Assembly: GCA_003045895.1 (NCBI GenBank)
Contig: PZPC01000053.1
Span: forward strand, 1 to 36,320
DNA length: 36,320 nt
Source: Bacteroidota bacterium
Lineage (GTDB): Bacteria; Bacteroidota; Bacteroidia; Chitinophagales; Saprospiraceae
Direction: 5' to 3'
Below the pieces are notes generated by a model. The model was given only the letters and a program-made list of their open reading frames with translations. It did not search any database and was not told where the DNA came from. The position numbers and the translations under genes are program-made. Below, piece by piece: positions 25,858 through 32,772 of this stretch; within the stretch, counting starts at the first letter, position 1, and every line of letters starts with the position of its first letter.

Positions 25858-26520
25858 CTACCCCAAAAAACGCGCTTTCCAATCCACTAATGCGGCGGTC
25901 TCTACCTTGTGTTCCCCAGCATAATTGAAAGGCTGAAAATCCAGTTGGCTGGCAGCAATGATCCCTTCCATAACGCCCAATCGTTCGGGGGTCACGAATG
26001 GATCGTCATCTCCGTAGGCGCAGTAGAGTTTTTTGTTCGCAAAGTAAGGCAGGTGCGGCGCGTAGTCCAGGTCTTCGGGCAGTTGCCCCGCCCAGAGTAG
26101 CAAGTGATCAAAGCGAGGAAAAGAATGCATGATCCAGCGTACCTGGGTGGCTGTACCCTGACTAAAGCCCAGGAGAATAATTTCTACCTCGGGGTGGCAC
26201 AGTGGCACATACGCAGCGTAGAGTTGATCCAACATGGTCACAAAGTCGCGAATCTCATCCAGGCGGTCTTCGCGGGTCATCCAGGAAGCCACGGGGGGAC
26301 CCGAGAATCCTCCCCAGTAGAAACGAGACAATCCTTCCGGTGCCAATACCAGGGTTTGAGCATCCATAATGGGCACAAAGCGCTGGATAAAGGTCTTAGC
26401 CAACTGGCCATAACCGTGCGTGACGATCCAGAGTTGGCGGATGTGGTTGCCAGGTTCACCCAACAACGCATAATGAGCCGTACGGGCAACCTGGGTAGCA
26501 TGTAATTGTGGTTGGTACAT
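25858..26520 (-). CDS. Alpha/beta hydrolase, phospholipase/carboxylesterase-like
   Basis: A 220-residue cytoplasmic hydrolase. WIVTHGYGQLAKTF is the oxyanion-hole region, IILLGFSQGTATQVRW has the nucleophile Ser in GFSQG, YGDDDPFVTPERL supplies the Asp and GEHKVE the His. Length and order fit the predicted-esterase/carboxylesterase group. It is the last gene of a three-gene minus-strand unit; the preceding gene ends 8 bp away. The substrate is unknown. Confidence 0.85.
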   Translation of the reverse strand: MYQPQLHATQVARTAHYALLGEPGNHIRQLWIVTHGYGQLAKTFIQRFVPIMDAQTLVLAPEGLSRFYWGGFSGPPVASWMTREDRLDEIRDFVTMLDQLYAAYVPLCHPEVEIILLGFSQGTATQVRWIMHSFPRFDHLLLWAGQLPEDLDYAPHLPYFANKKLYCAYGDDDPFVTPERLGVMEGIIAASQLDFQPFNYAGEHKVETAALVDWKARFLG

Positions 26521-26528
26521 AAAGTGGG

Positions 26529-27785
26529 CTAAACCTGCATGTTTTTCACCATTGCATCCGCCCAGTTCGAACCCAAATCGGGATGCAGGTCCAATACTTC
26601 ATCACGCCCCAGGGTGTACCAAACGACGTCTTGGTTCAGCGGACTGTACACCAGCACCAGGTCAGTGAGGACGTTGTAAGCCCCCCGGGTTTTGCCATTG
26701 GACAGGTCATTGTAGAGGGAAGAAGCAAAGGCAGAACAATCGATCAACTGGTTATCCGAGTTCAGGTAGCTGGAACCCGCAATCACCTGGCACCCCTGGC
26801 TGTAGTTAGAGATGCCGGAGCCGGTCCAGTGAATATTAATGGTATTGTTAGGTCCTTCAATGCCTGCTGCCATATCCGCATTGCTGAGCCGGTCATCACC
26901 GTCTTTGTCACGGGCCACCATTACCCCCGTACCGGTGTAGGGCTTGAGTGCTTTGTAGACTTTCTTGATCTCACTAATTTTGTGCCAGGCCATCCGGTAT
27001 TTGTGCTGTCCTTCTACCAGATAAGATTCGTCGGAACGGGAAGTTTCGGGTCGTGGGTCGGTAGAGCCGTAGAATTTGAACACCTGTCCGCGAATGAGCA
27101 GCAAGAAGAGGTCGTCATTGCCCCGGTTGGCCTCCCCCTTTTCCTGGTTGCGGCGAATCCCAACGAGATGTATATCTTCCGGATTCCACTCCCAATCGTC
27201 AATTTTGCGGGTGTCGCCGGTCTTCGGCGCATTTTTCACAGCAGTAATAACCGGATGCGGTTGAGCCTGGTAGTGTGCCTTGGCATCCTGTAGCAGCTTA
27301 ATCCACATTTGGTATTCCTTAGATGGCACCGGATTTTCTCCGGTCCACCAATGTGCAACTTTGCCAGCTTCATCCCAGCGATAAGCGTGCTGGCGGCTGC
27401 GGCTGCCGACAATGCCGTCGGGCACACCAATGTCTGCTATTCCCTCAATGGTACGTACGTACTCTTGAAACAGGCGGGTTCCTGCTAAAGTCACGTAGCC
27501 AAAAATGCCCTTCTCCTGGTGATAGGGCAAAAAACCGGCGCGCTGTAGAAAATCCTGCCAGGAGGTTACGAGATCCGGTTTATTGGTCGGCTCAAAAGCA
27601 TTCCAGTCGCTGGTAGCTTCGTCGCGAAAATGCGATTTGGCCATGCTGGAAACCGCTATAAAATCTTGGTGGTAACGTTTGAAAAATTCGCGCTCGTTCT
27701 GCGGGCGGGCACCGTTGTCTACCGATCCCAGGCGGATCGTTTTAAACTTTTCGGTGCCATTCATCTCACTACTGAAAATAGCCAT
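26529..27785 (-). CDS. Peptidoglycan-binding-like protein with possible L,D-transpeptidase-like C-terminus
   Basis: A 418-residue protein without a signal peptide. The stretch WQDFLQRAGFLPYHQEKGIF-GYVTLAGTRLFQEYV (about 76-110) looks like a peptidoglycan_binding_1 domain: short helices, G-x-F-G-x-x-T and a following R-x-F-Q. In the C-terminal half, NIHWTGSGISNYSQGCQVIAG resembles the H-x-T...S-x-G-C core of YkuD-like L,D-transpeptidases, but the spacing is unusual and I cannot confirm it. A middle segment (KFYGSTDPRPETSRSDESYL) has no recognisable match. It lies between the hydrolase and the desaturase-like gene on one strand. Cytoplasmic or phage-like secretion is unresolved. Confidence 0.55.
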   Translation of the reverse strand: MAIFSSEMNGTEKFKTIRLGSVDNGARPQNEREFFKRYHQDFIAVSSMAKSHFRDEATSDWNAFEPTNKPDLVTSWQDFLQRAGFLPYHQEKGIFGYVTLAGTRLFQEYVRTIEGIADIGVPDGIVGSRSRQHAYRWDEAGKVAHWWTGENPVPSKEYQMWIKLLQDAKAHYQAQPHPVITAVKNAPKTGDTRKIDDWEWNPEDIHLVGIRRNQEKGEANRGNDDLFLLLIRGQVFKFYGSTDPRPETSRSDESYLVEGQHKYRMAWHKISEIKKVYKALKPYTGTGVMVARDKDGDDRLSNADMAAGIEGPNNTINIHWTGSGISNYSQGCQVIAGSSYLNSDNQLIDCSAFASSLYNDLSNGKTRGAYNVLTDLVLVYSPLNQDVVWYTLGRDEVLDLHPDLGSNWADAMVKNMQV

Positions 27786-27807
27786 AGGTGTTATGCTTTA
27801 AACAATT

Positions 27808-28626
27808 TTAATAATCGGTTTTTATCCCCTTATCAAAAGGTACGCTAAACTGGTAGCCCAGGTTATCGGCAAGCTTGTCATCCAGCACATCCACCCCGTA
27901 ACGCACCTTACGGGGATCGTCATAAACCAGGGTGCCCATGAGGCGGTCCCAGATGGAAAAGATATTCCCGAAGTTTGTGTCCGTCCACGGCCGCTCAAAA
28001 TGGTGATGGAACTTGTGCATATTGGGCGTTACAAAAACCCAACTCAGGGCTTTATCAACCCGATCGGGAAGCGCAATGTTGGCGTGGGTGAAATAAGTGA
28101 AAAATATAGTGGCAATGCGGTAAAACAGGTAAAAGCCCAGCGGGATACCAAAAACAACAATGGTGGCCAGGGAAAACACTTCCCGGATGAGGTAGTCTCC
28201 CGGATGGTGCCGGGTACCCGTGGTGGCATCTACCATGGTGTCGCTGTGGTGAACCAGGTGAAACTTCCACATCCATTTGATCCGATGAAGCAGGTAGTGG
28301 GCAAACCATTGCGCCACAAAATCGAGGGCTAAAACGGCAACCAGCAGTTCTACCCAGGGATTGAGATCGACGAGGTTCAGGACGCCAAAATGATGGGTAC
28401 TGAGCCACAGGAAAACCCCAACCGTAGCCAGGCCAAAAAGCAGGTTGATGACAAGGGAGGTGGACAAGAAAACCAGGTTTCGACCGGCATGGCGCCACTT
28501 TTTGTAGTCGGCCCGGGCCAACGGGACACTAAATTCGAGTAGCCAGGTGATCGCAAGACACAAGAATATCCATCCCAATTTTTGCAGACTGGTCATGTTT
28601 TCAAAAAAAGCGGTAAAGGTTTCCAT
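27808..28626 (-). CDS. Sterol desaturase / fatty acid hydroxylase family protein
   Basis: A 272-residue membrane protein with about four hydrophobic helices. It has the di-iron histidine boxes of the FA_hydroxylase superfamily: AHYLLHRIKWMW, KFHLVHHSDTM, TTGTRHHPGDY and NMHKFHHHFERPWTD. The enzyme should use a di-iron centre to oxygenate a lipid or isoprenoid in the membrane. It is the first gene of the minus-strand trio and begins about 130 bp from the divergent tRNA-Val. The lipid substrate is unknown. Confidence 0.9.
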   Translation of the reverse strand: METFTAFFENMTSLQKLGWIFLCLAITWLLEFSVPLARADYKKWRHAGRNLVFLSTSLVINLLFGLATVGVFLWLSTHHFGVLNLVDLNPWVELLVAVLALDFVAQWFAHYLLHRIKWMWKFHLVHHSDTMVDATTGTRHHPGDYLIREVFSLATIVVFGIPLGFYLFYRIATIFFTYFTHANIALPDRVDKALSWVFVTPNMHKFHHHFERPWTDTNFGNIFSIWDRLMGTLVYDDPRKVRYGVDVLDDKLADNLGYQFSVPFDKGIKTDY

Positions 28627-28709
28627 TGTTATTCATTGAAGTATTGAAGCCTAAATTTAATAAAATCCCGGGTAGCTTTTATTTACTTATTTTTTTTTCT
28701 GGCGACAAG

Positions 28710-28741
28710 TTTGCGCAAGCGTAGAAAAAAGTATAGTTTTG
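28710..28741 (+). promoter_or_regulatory. Consensus promoter of tRNA-Val
   Basis: TTTG (28710-28713), 20-bp spacer, then TAGTTTTG (28734-28741), a full match to TTTG-N20-TAnnTTTG. Transcription should begin near 28748, nine bases before the tRNA. Confidence 0.8.
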
Positions 28742-28756
28742 GCGCTCATTAGAAGA

Positions 28757-28831
28757 GGTCGTTTAGCTCAGTTGGTTTAGAGCGCCGCCTTGACAGGGCG
28801 GAGGTCACTGGTTCGAATCCAGTAACGACCA
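28757..28831 (+). tRNA. tRNA-Val (anticodon GAC)
   Basis: A complete 75-base cloverleaf without encoded CCA. Acceptor arms GGTCGTT/AACGACC pair perfectly with discriminator A; the D arm is GCTC...GAGC; the anticodon arm is CCGCC-TTGACAG-GGCGG with GAC at positions 34-36; the T arm is CTGG-TTCGAAT-CCAG. Its 3' end is the attachment site of the integrative element that follows; the sequence across the junction keeps the gene intact. Confidence 0.95.
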
Positions 28832-28835
28832 CTAA
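28810..28835 (+). repeat. Left attachment site in the tRNA 3' end
   Basis: The 18 bases 28818-28835 (TCCAGTAACGACCACTAA) recur exactly at 36266-36283. Extending to 26 bases (from GGTTCG) gives two mismatches, AA here versus GG on the right, inside the T loop. Confidence 0.88.
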
Positions 28836-28840
28836 GGAAA

Positions 28841-28883
28841 AAGCGTAACTTATTGTTAATCAATTCGTTGCGCTTCTTTTTTT
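28841..28883 (+). terminator. Element-borne terminator downstream of tRNA-Val
   Basis: AAGCGTAAC (28841-28849) pairs with GTTGCGCTT (28867-28875) through eight Watson-Crick pairs and one U-G pair, followed by CTTTTTTT. It lies inside the element, just after the attachment core, and ends the tRNA transcript. Confidence 0.75.
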
Positions 28884-29143
28884 ATACATCAATGTACACT
28901 ATAAGGTACACTTTCTGATCAAAAGGTCAATTGGGCAAAAAATAACCGTACACCCTTGACAGTTTTTTTTGGAATCAAAACCAGGTGTACGGCTGAATAG
29001 GATCAAAGATAAGATTTTCCCTTCTCCATTACAAACAAAGCCCCTACCACAATGATAGGGGGGCTTAGTGTACAAATGACGCAAAGGGGGCAAAGTTGGT
29101 GTGTGAAATAGCGGTGCGGGGCTGCGAGGCATACAGCTTAGTA
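28884..29143. other. Left-end non-coding region with clustered GTACAC sites
   Basis: No convincing gene. GTACAC or its complement occurs at 28894, 28906, 28948, 28985 and 29068, five times in 180 bp. The copies at 28946-28954 and 28984-28992 form a 9-bp inverted repeat (CCGTACACC/GGTGTACGG, 29-bp spacer). TACATCAAT-GTACA (28885-28898) and CACTTTCTGATCA (28909-28921) recur in the same order at the right end. These are candidate integrase or excisionase arm sites. The region also holds the operon terminator at 29031-29066. Confidence 0.55.
29031..29066 (-). terminator. Terminator of the element's minus-strand operon
   Basis: On the minus strand AAGCCCCCCTA (29056-29066) pairs with TAGGGGCTT (29038-29046), allowing a two-base bulge, followed by TGTTTGT. 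It lies about 80 bp after the last gene. Confidence 0.6.
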
Positions 29144-29680
29144 TCAACAGGGATTGCACCCCCGTACCCCCCCATCTTCGCCCGTCCCCGTGCTGCTAGT
29201 GAAGTAACGCGGTACCGTATTGTAGTTAGAGTAGTTCACATTGGACAAGGTGGTGAGCTCCATTACTTCGGCGTCGGTCAGCGACTTTGCCACAACCATT
29301 TGCGATAGGGGAAAATATACCTTTCCGTTGCGTTCCGTTCTGTAGTGGCTCAGCTCGTCCAGGCGTTGCCCGTACACTGTCCGCTCTACCTCGTCCACAA
29401 AGAATAGCTTAACCGGCGCTTGTAGGGTCTTTGATAGCCTGGTATAGCTTCGGTAATCGGCCAGGTCGATCCCGGTTTGGTCCCGACTAAACAGGCGTGG
29501 GTAGGTCTTAACGTCAATGGCGGTAAGTTGCCCGGCCCGGTCAATTGCTAAGAAGTCGACCGGGTGCGATCCTTCCCCCGGATGATACACACGGAACCCC
29601 CAGCCCTTTAGCAGCCCTAGTACTATCCTTTCCCCTATATCGCCCTTTTGCGTCGTTTGTAGGGCTTTAAAATCGGTCAT
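29144..29680 (-). CDS. PD-(D/E)XK nuclease-like protein coupled to Rep
   Basis: A 178-residue protein with a PD-(D/E)XK-like core: KGDIGERIVLGLLKGWGF (helix with Glu17), SHPVDFLAID (Asp near 42) and LTAIDVKTYPRLF (D-x-K near 56-58). The arrangement resembles Holliday-junction-resolvase or VRR-type endonucleases. It begins in an ATGA overlap with the rep gene, so the two are translationally coupled, and it is the last gene of the operon. It could process replication or transfer intermediates. The C-terminal 30 residues (Ser/Thr/Gly-rich, ending in Cys) look disordered. Nuclease activity is inferred from motifs only. Confidence 0.7.
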   Translation of the reverse strand: MTDFKALQTTQKGDIGERIVLGLLKGWGFRVYHPGEGSHPVDFLAIDRAGQLTAIDVKTYPRLFSRDQTGIDLADYRSYTRLSKTLQAPVKLFFVDEVERTVYGQRLDELSHYRTERNGKVYFPLSQMVVAKSLTDAEVMELTTLSNVNYSNYNTVPRYFTSSTGTGEDGGVRGCNPC

Positions 29681-31146
29681 ACCGCTACGGCTTTAGGGGT
29701 TGGGCTTTCCCTGGTGATCCGCTTTCCGGTTTCCCTCACCAACTTATTCCCCAGGGCTACACTTTCTCCGTATGCTTGACGGTGGAACCAAGGCAAAATA
29801 TGGTGCTCCCTAGCCATTTGGCCCGCAATGAATAACGGAATATCTTCCCCAAATTCGGTAGCAACCCCCTTCAGTACGCCATTGAGCAAGCCATCATTAA
29901 AAACCGAGTGTAGCATTCCCCGCACAAGCTCGTCAGGGACTTTATAATGCCAGTTGTTTTCTAGGTGAGCAATAGCGGCCTTTGTAATTAATTCCAGGCG
30001 TTCGCCGTCAATCTCTACGGTACCGCGTTCCTGCAAAAATTCGCGGCAAGCATCCTTTAGGTAGCCGCCGTCATTAGCATCAATCAGTAGCTTTTTTGTG
30101 GCTTGCTTTGCCCGCCATATTTGCGAAGAACTACGGGTTTTGGTTAGCCTGACAATCGGACAAGCTTCCAGGGCTTCAAAGTCAATGAATGGTACTTCGG
30201 CCCAACGGCTACGGTTTTTGTCAGTCTCGGAAGGGATCAAGAAAGTAAACCACCCATCCAAGCCAGCCCGTAACAATCCAGCCAGGTAAGACGGATCACC
30301 AAGGCGGGAAATATCCAAACCTAGTTCACCGGTTTCCTCGTCTAACATTAGCTTACAAGCTTCGCTTTTCAGGGTCAATTCAAACCGGGTCACCTTTCTA
30401 TAATTCCGTTCTTTGGCTTGCGGGTCATCCGGTTCGATCACCCCCCTATCAACCCAGGATTCAATAATATAATTTTTGCTTTCCCCTTCTACTATCTCGC
30501 CCTTTCGGTAGCCCTTAGCATGTTTATTTGACTTTGAACTACCCCAGTGATATAAATCCAGCTTGCGCCCAATGTTGCGCGAATCATTCGCCACGTCCCG
30601 CCCTTTGGCTTCAATTTCACCGGTAAGGAACCTAGAATAAATCTCTAGTAAATCGTTGGTGCTGTCAACCGCAATATCTAAACGGGTGATGCTTTTTACA
30701 CGAACGGACAAAGCGACTACGACCTCATTAAATAATTTCTCCCACCCGTCCCGGTATAGATAATGATTCATTACTTTGATCTGCGAAGCGGCCGGGTCCA
30801 GGACGTTACCTTTTCTTGGTAGTGTAACTATTTGGGCGAACGGTTCCGGCTCCCCCTTAAATTGCAAGTGATACAAGTACTGCCAATGTCCGGCCCCTTT
30901 TTGTATCTGGATTAGTTCTATCTGCTTTCCCGACCTGGTGGTCATGGCTGCCCGCTTCGGTGGTGCATCGGTGCCGGATGCAAACAAGAACCCCAGTGTG
31001 TAGACTTCAAACCAATCTACCGAAATAGACCACTTGTAGAGTTGACCGACGGTTGACTTATAGTCGGTCAATGTGACAAAATCCTTTTCGTGATCATTTT
31101 TTTCACCTACCTTTGTAGGGCTTTTTGTTGTGGTGTGTACGCACAT
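29677..31146 (-). CDS. Rep_trans-type rolling-circle replication initiator / MobT-like relaxase
   Basis: A 489-residue protein. SITRLDIAVDSTND (153-164) is the R-x-D-x-A-x-D metal-site strand of Rep_trans initiators. LYHWGSSKSNKHAKGYRKGE (198-217) matches the GS-x-K-S...Y-x-K block in which Tyr213 would be the nicking tyrosine. RNYRKVTRFELTLK (248-260) supplies the R-x-E-x strand. The same family includes plasmid and filamentous-phage initiators and the MobT/NicK relaxases of integrative conjugative elements, so it may both replicate the excised circle and start transfer. The start is the ATG at 31144-31146; a candidate antisense RNA and a hairpin-rich 319-bp region lie upstream. Confidence 0.78.
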   Translation of the reverse strand: MCVHTTTKSPTKVGEKNDHEKDFVTLTDYKSTVGQLYKWSISVDWFEVYTLGFLFASGTDAPPKRAAMTTRSGKQIELIQIQKGAGHWQYLYHLQFKGEPEPFAQIVTLPRKGNVLDPAASQIKVMNHYLYRDGWEKLFNEVVVALSVRVKSITRLDIAVDSTNDLLEIYSRFLTGEIEAKGRDVANDSRNIGRKLDLYHWGSSKSNKHAKGYRKGEIVEGESKNYIIESWVDRGVIEPDDPQAKERNYRKVTRFELTLKSEACKLMLDEETGELGLDISRLGDPSYLAGLLRAGLDGWFTFLIPSETDKNRSRWAEVPFIDFEALEACPIVRLTKTRSSSQIWRAKQATKKLLIDANDGGYLKDACREFLQERGTVEIDGERLELITKAAIAHLENNWHYKVPDELVRGMLHSVFNDGLLNGVLKGVATEFGEDIPLFIAGQMAREHHILPWFHRQAYGESVALGNKLVRETGKRITRESPTPKAVAV

Positions 31147-31197
31147 TACGATAGAATTTTTGCCCGTATGGAATTACTAGTTCCTGCGGGCTTTTTT
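31108..31197 (+). ncRNA. Candidate antisense RNA across the rep start
   Basis: On the plus strand TACCTTTG (31108-31115) is an exact -7 box, with TTTTCG-like sequence about 17 bp upstream in place of TTTG. Transcription from about 31121 would run over the rep start codon and stop at a strong terminator ending at 31197. The product would be a roughly 75-base RNA complementary to the rep leader and first codons, the arrangement of copy-number control RNAs. It contains a TGTG-TACG-CACA mini-hairpin. This is inferred from sequence signals only. Confidence 0.4.
31162..31197 (+). terminator. Plus-strand terminator upstream of rep
   Basis: GCCCG-TAT-GGAA (31162-31173), loop TTACTAG, TTCC-TG-CGGGC (31181-31191), then TTTTTT. 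The T-run is only on the plus strand, so it stops transcripts that run antisense to rep; no confident plus-strand gene precedes it. Confidence 0.75.
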
Positions 31198-31465
31198 AAT
31201 GCTCGCTACGGACGGTTTTTAATATGCCTTTTGTTGTGTGGCCTTGCGGCCTTGCTTTTTGTTGTGGTGGCCATCGTGACGGCCGTCAATACATCGACGT
31301 TTTTATAATGCAATCTACTGCCAGCGTGCCCAACTAATAACGGGTGTAGGACTTACAAACAACTTGGTTATGCCTACTTTACCCGTCTTGCGCTCGCATG
31401 TATAGTGAGTTGCACCGGACGCGGGAACGTCGAAAACCCTTGGCCGGTGCTACCCTGATTTATTC
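31198..31465. other. Hairpin-rich intergenic region, candidate replication or transfer origin
   Basis: With the terminator stem this makes a 319-bp gap without a convincing gene. Two inverted repeats are visible: CGGGT-g-TAGG/CCTA-cttt-ACCCG (31341-31385) and GCACCGG/CCGGTGC (31412-31418 and 31444-31450). Placement between the HTH gene and rep fits a double-strand origin or oriT for the Rep protein, though no nick consensus is recognisable. Confidence 0.4.
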
Positions 31466-31732
31466 TTAACTGGCTTTCCGCTTCTCAGTCAATTCGTACA
31501 GATCGGAGAGCTTAAACCGGACGGCCTTCCCGAATCGGTACGGGGTCAAAAATCCGTCCCGGCGCATATTGTCAATGGTGGATACACTTACCCCCAGGAC
31601 TTTGGCGGCCTGTTTTTTGTCCAGTAGTCTTTCCTGCTCCGTTTCTTCTTGTTCCGGCCGTTCTGCGATCCAGGTTAACAGATTTTCGATCTTGTCCAGC
31701 TTCGCGGCTAATAGTTCAAATGGGTTATTCAT
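31466..31732 (-). CDS. Helix-turn-helix excisionase-family DNA-binding protein
   Basis: An 88-residue protein from the ATG at 31732 (MNNPFELLAAKLDKIENLLT). The C-terminal half LLDKKQAAKVLGVSVSTIDN and MRRDGFLTPYRFGKAVRFKL is a MerR/AlpA-like excisionase fold. The N-terminal part is a short amphipathic helix, common in Bacteroidota element proteins. The longer frame from 31825 crosses a -7-like TATCATTG box (31768-31775) and an operator-like repeat, so it is unlikely to be translated. Probable roles: excision factor and/or regulator of the rep region. Confidence 0.85.
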   Translation of the reverse strand: MNNPFELLAAKLDKIENLLTWIAERPEQEETEQERLLDKKQAAKVLGVSVSTIDNMRRDGFLTPYRFGKAVRFKLSDLYELTEKRKAS

Positions 31733-31767
31733 AAATCTGTTTTTGGTTGTTTTCGTTATTGATACTG

Positions 31768-31818
31768 CAATGATACGGGGCTGTGGCAGGGTTAAACCGG
31801 GTTTAAACCGGGTGTAAA
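31768..31818 (-). promoter_or_regulatory. Promoter of the HTH gene overlapping palindromic direct repeats
   Basis: The minus strand has TATCATTG (31768-31775), one base from TAnnTTTG. Upstream, plus-strand GGGTTAAACC, GGGTTTAAACC and GGGTGTAAA follow one another at 10-11 bp steps (31790-31818). The middle copy contains the perfect palindrome GGTTTAAACC. One helical turn per repeat over the -33 region suggests cooperative binding by a regulator, perhaps the HTH protein itself. Confidence 0.5.
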
Positions 31819-31829
31819 TTTTCAACTTA

Positions 31830-32486
31830 TTATTTCCTGCTCTTAGGGTTCATTATCTCATTCAATTCATTTTCAGCCATTTGTAGGGCTTCGGGGTAGT
31901 CCTTCAACAATGGCAATATTTTTCTTATCCGGGCTTCATTGTTTGCCCCGTTGATACGGTCCACCCTGTTTTTTACTTTCTGATACTGGTTCCTAAAGGC
32001 TTCGGGCTTCCCTCCGTGCTTATCAGTAATTTCCCTAAAAGCCCTGGTTTCATTTTTCGTCAATAATGAATAGCTACCCGTCATTGACCTATAAAAATAG
32101 CACAAAGCCCTTTCCAAGTGGGTAATGGTTTCCAGGGTGACGGCGGCGGGGTGATCTTCGGCCGCTTCCCTTTTGGCTACCTGATCTAATTTCCCCCTAT
32201 TGATTTGGGCAATCTCTTTTATCTGCTTTAGGGCTTGTAGGCGGGGAATATTGTATTCCGATAGGTCAGGGTTTCCAGGGTTCGCCAAAAGCAAATTATT
32301 GAGTAGGTTCCAATGAGGATACATCGCTTTATCAATTGCCTTAATCAGCCAGTCATAAAACCGTGGATTGGTTTCCAGGTATTCCCGTTCACAATTCAGT
32401 AAAAAGACGCTTCGGTCTTGTTCGTTTTGCAAGCTCCGTACTAGTTCGGTATAGTTCTTTTCGGTCAGTAGTCCGTCAGGTTTCAT
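31830..32486 (-). CDS. Uncharacterised element protein, mostly helical
   Basis: A 218-residue, charged, Leu/Glu/Lys-rich soluble protein with no signal or membrane segment. I recognise no catalytic motif. Visible features are an aromatic stretch (NPRFYDWLIKAIDKAMYPHW), a central helix pattern (LETITHLERALCYFYRS) and a basic C-terminal half (NQYQKVKNRVDRINGANNEA). It lies between the small coiled-coil gene and the HTH gene and is likely co-transcribed with its upstream neighbours. A DNA-binding accessory or regulatory role would suit the context but is only a guess. Confidence 0.7.
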   Translation of the reverse strand: MKPDGLLTEKNYTELVRSLQNEQDRSVFLLNCEREYLETNPRFYDWLIKAIDKAMYPHWNLLNNLLLANPGNPDLSEYNIPRLQALKQIKEIAQINRGKLDQVAKREAAEDHPAAVTLETITHLERALCYFYRSMTGSYSLLTKNETRAFREITDKHGGKPEAFRNQYQKVKNRVDRINGANNEARIRKILPLLKDYPEALQMAENELNEIMNPKSRK

Positions 32487-32518
32487 ATCTAGGTTTTTAT
32501 TGATTGACTGTTTATTTA

Positions 32519-32549
32519 GGTGGGGGCAATCACCAGGACCACCCCCACC
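32519..32549. repeat. 8-bp inverted repeat in the element operon
   Basis: GGTGGGGG (32519-32526) and CCCCCACC (32542-32549) flank a 15-base loop in the 76-bp gap between two minus-strand genes. There is no T-run on either side, so an mRNA-stabilising or processing hairpin is more likely than a terminator. Confidence 0.5.
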
Positions 32550-32562
32550 GCATCGGCCCGGA

Positions 32563-32748
32563 TCACTTCATTTGTCCAGCTTCGGCCCGTTGTTTTTCGT
32601 CTACGAGTAGTTGCAAGCGGTCACGCTCAGCGAGTAGTAACTTTATTTGCCCGTACATATCGCGCTGCTGTTTGTCTACCAGCAATTGCAGCCGGTCACG
32701 CTCCTTTATCAATAACTCAAGGTGCGTATAATTGTCTTTTAGGTTCAT
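32563..32748 (-). CDS. Small coiled-coil protein made of two tandem 25-residue repeats
   Basis: A 61-residue protein. Residues 12-36 (LLIKERDRLQLLVDKQQRD-...) and 37-61 (LLLAERDRLQLLVDEKQRA-...) are a near-exact tandem repeat with heptad-like Leu/Arg/Asp spacing, so it should form an alpha-helical coiled coil. The DNA of the repeats has diverged at silent positions while protein similarity is kept, which supports a real, selected gene. It is in the operon between the 79-residue gene and the 218-residue gene. Function unknown. Confidence 0.6.
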   Translation of the reverse strand: MNLKDNYTHLELLIKERDRLQLLVDKQQRDMYGQIKLLLAERDRLQLLVDEKQRAEAGQMK

Positions 32749-32772
32749 ATTAGAAAAATTTAGGCGGTAAAA

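Noticed and set aside
18357-28831. Functional link between TrmN6 and the tRNA-Val in this window
   Set aside because: The known TrmN6 substrate is tRNA-Val with a UAC-type anticodon, while this tRNA reads GAC; co-location 10 kb apart is not evidence.
28899-29159. 86-codon minus-strand frame after the nuclease gene
   Set aside because: It runs over the operon terminator and the clustered GTACAC sites; low-quality sequence with no motif.
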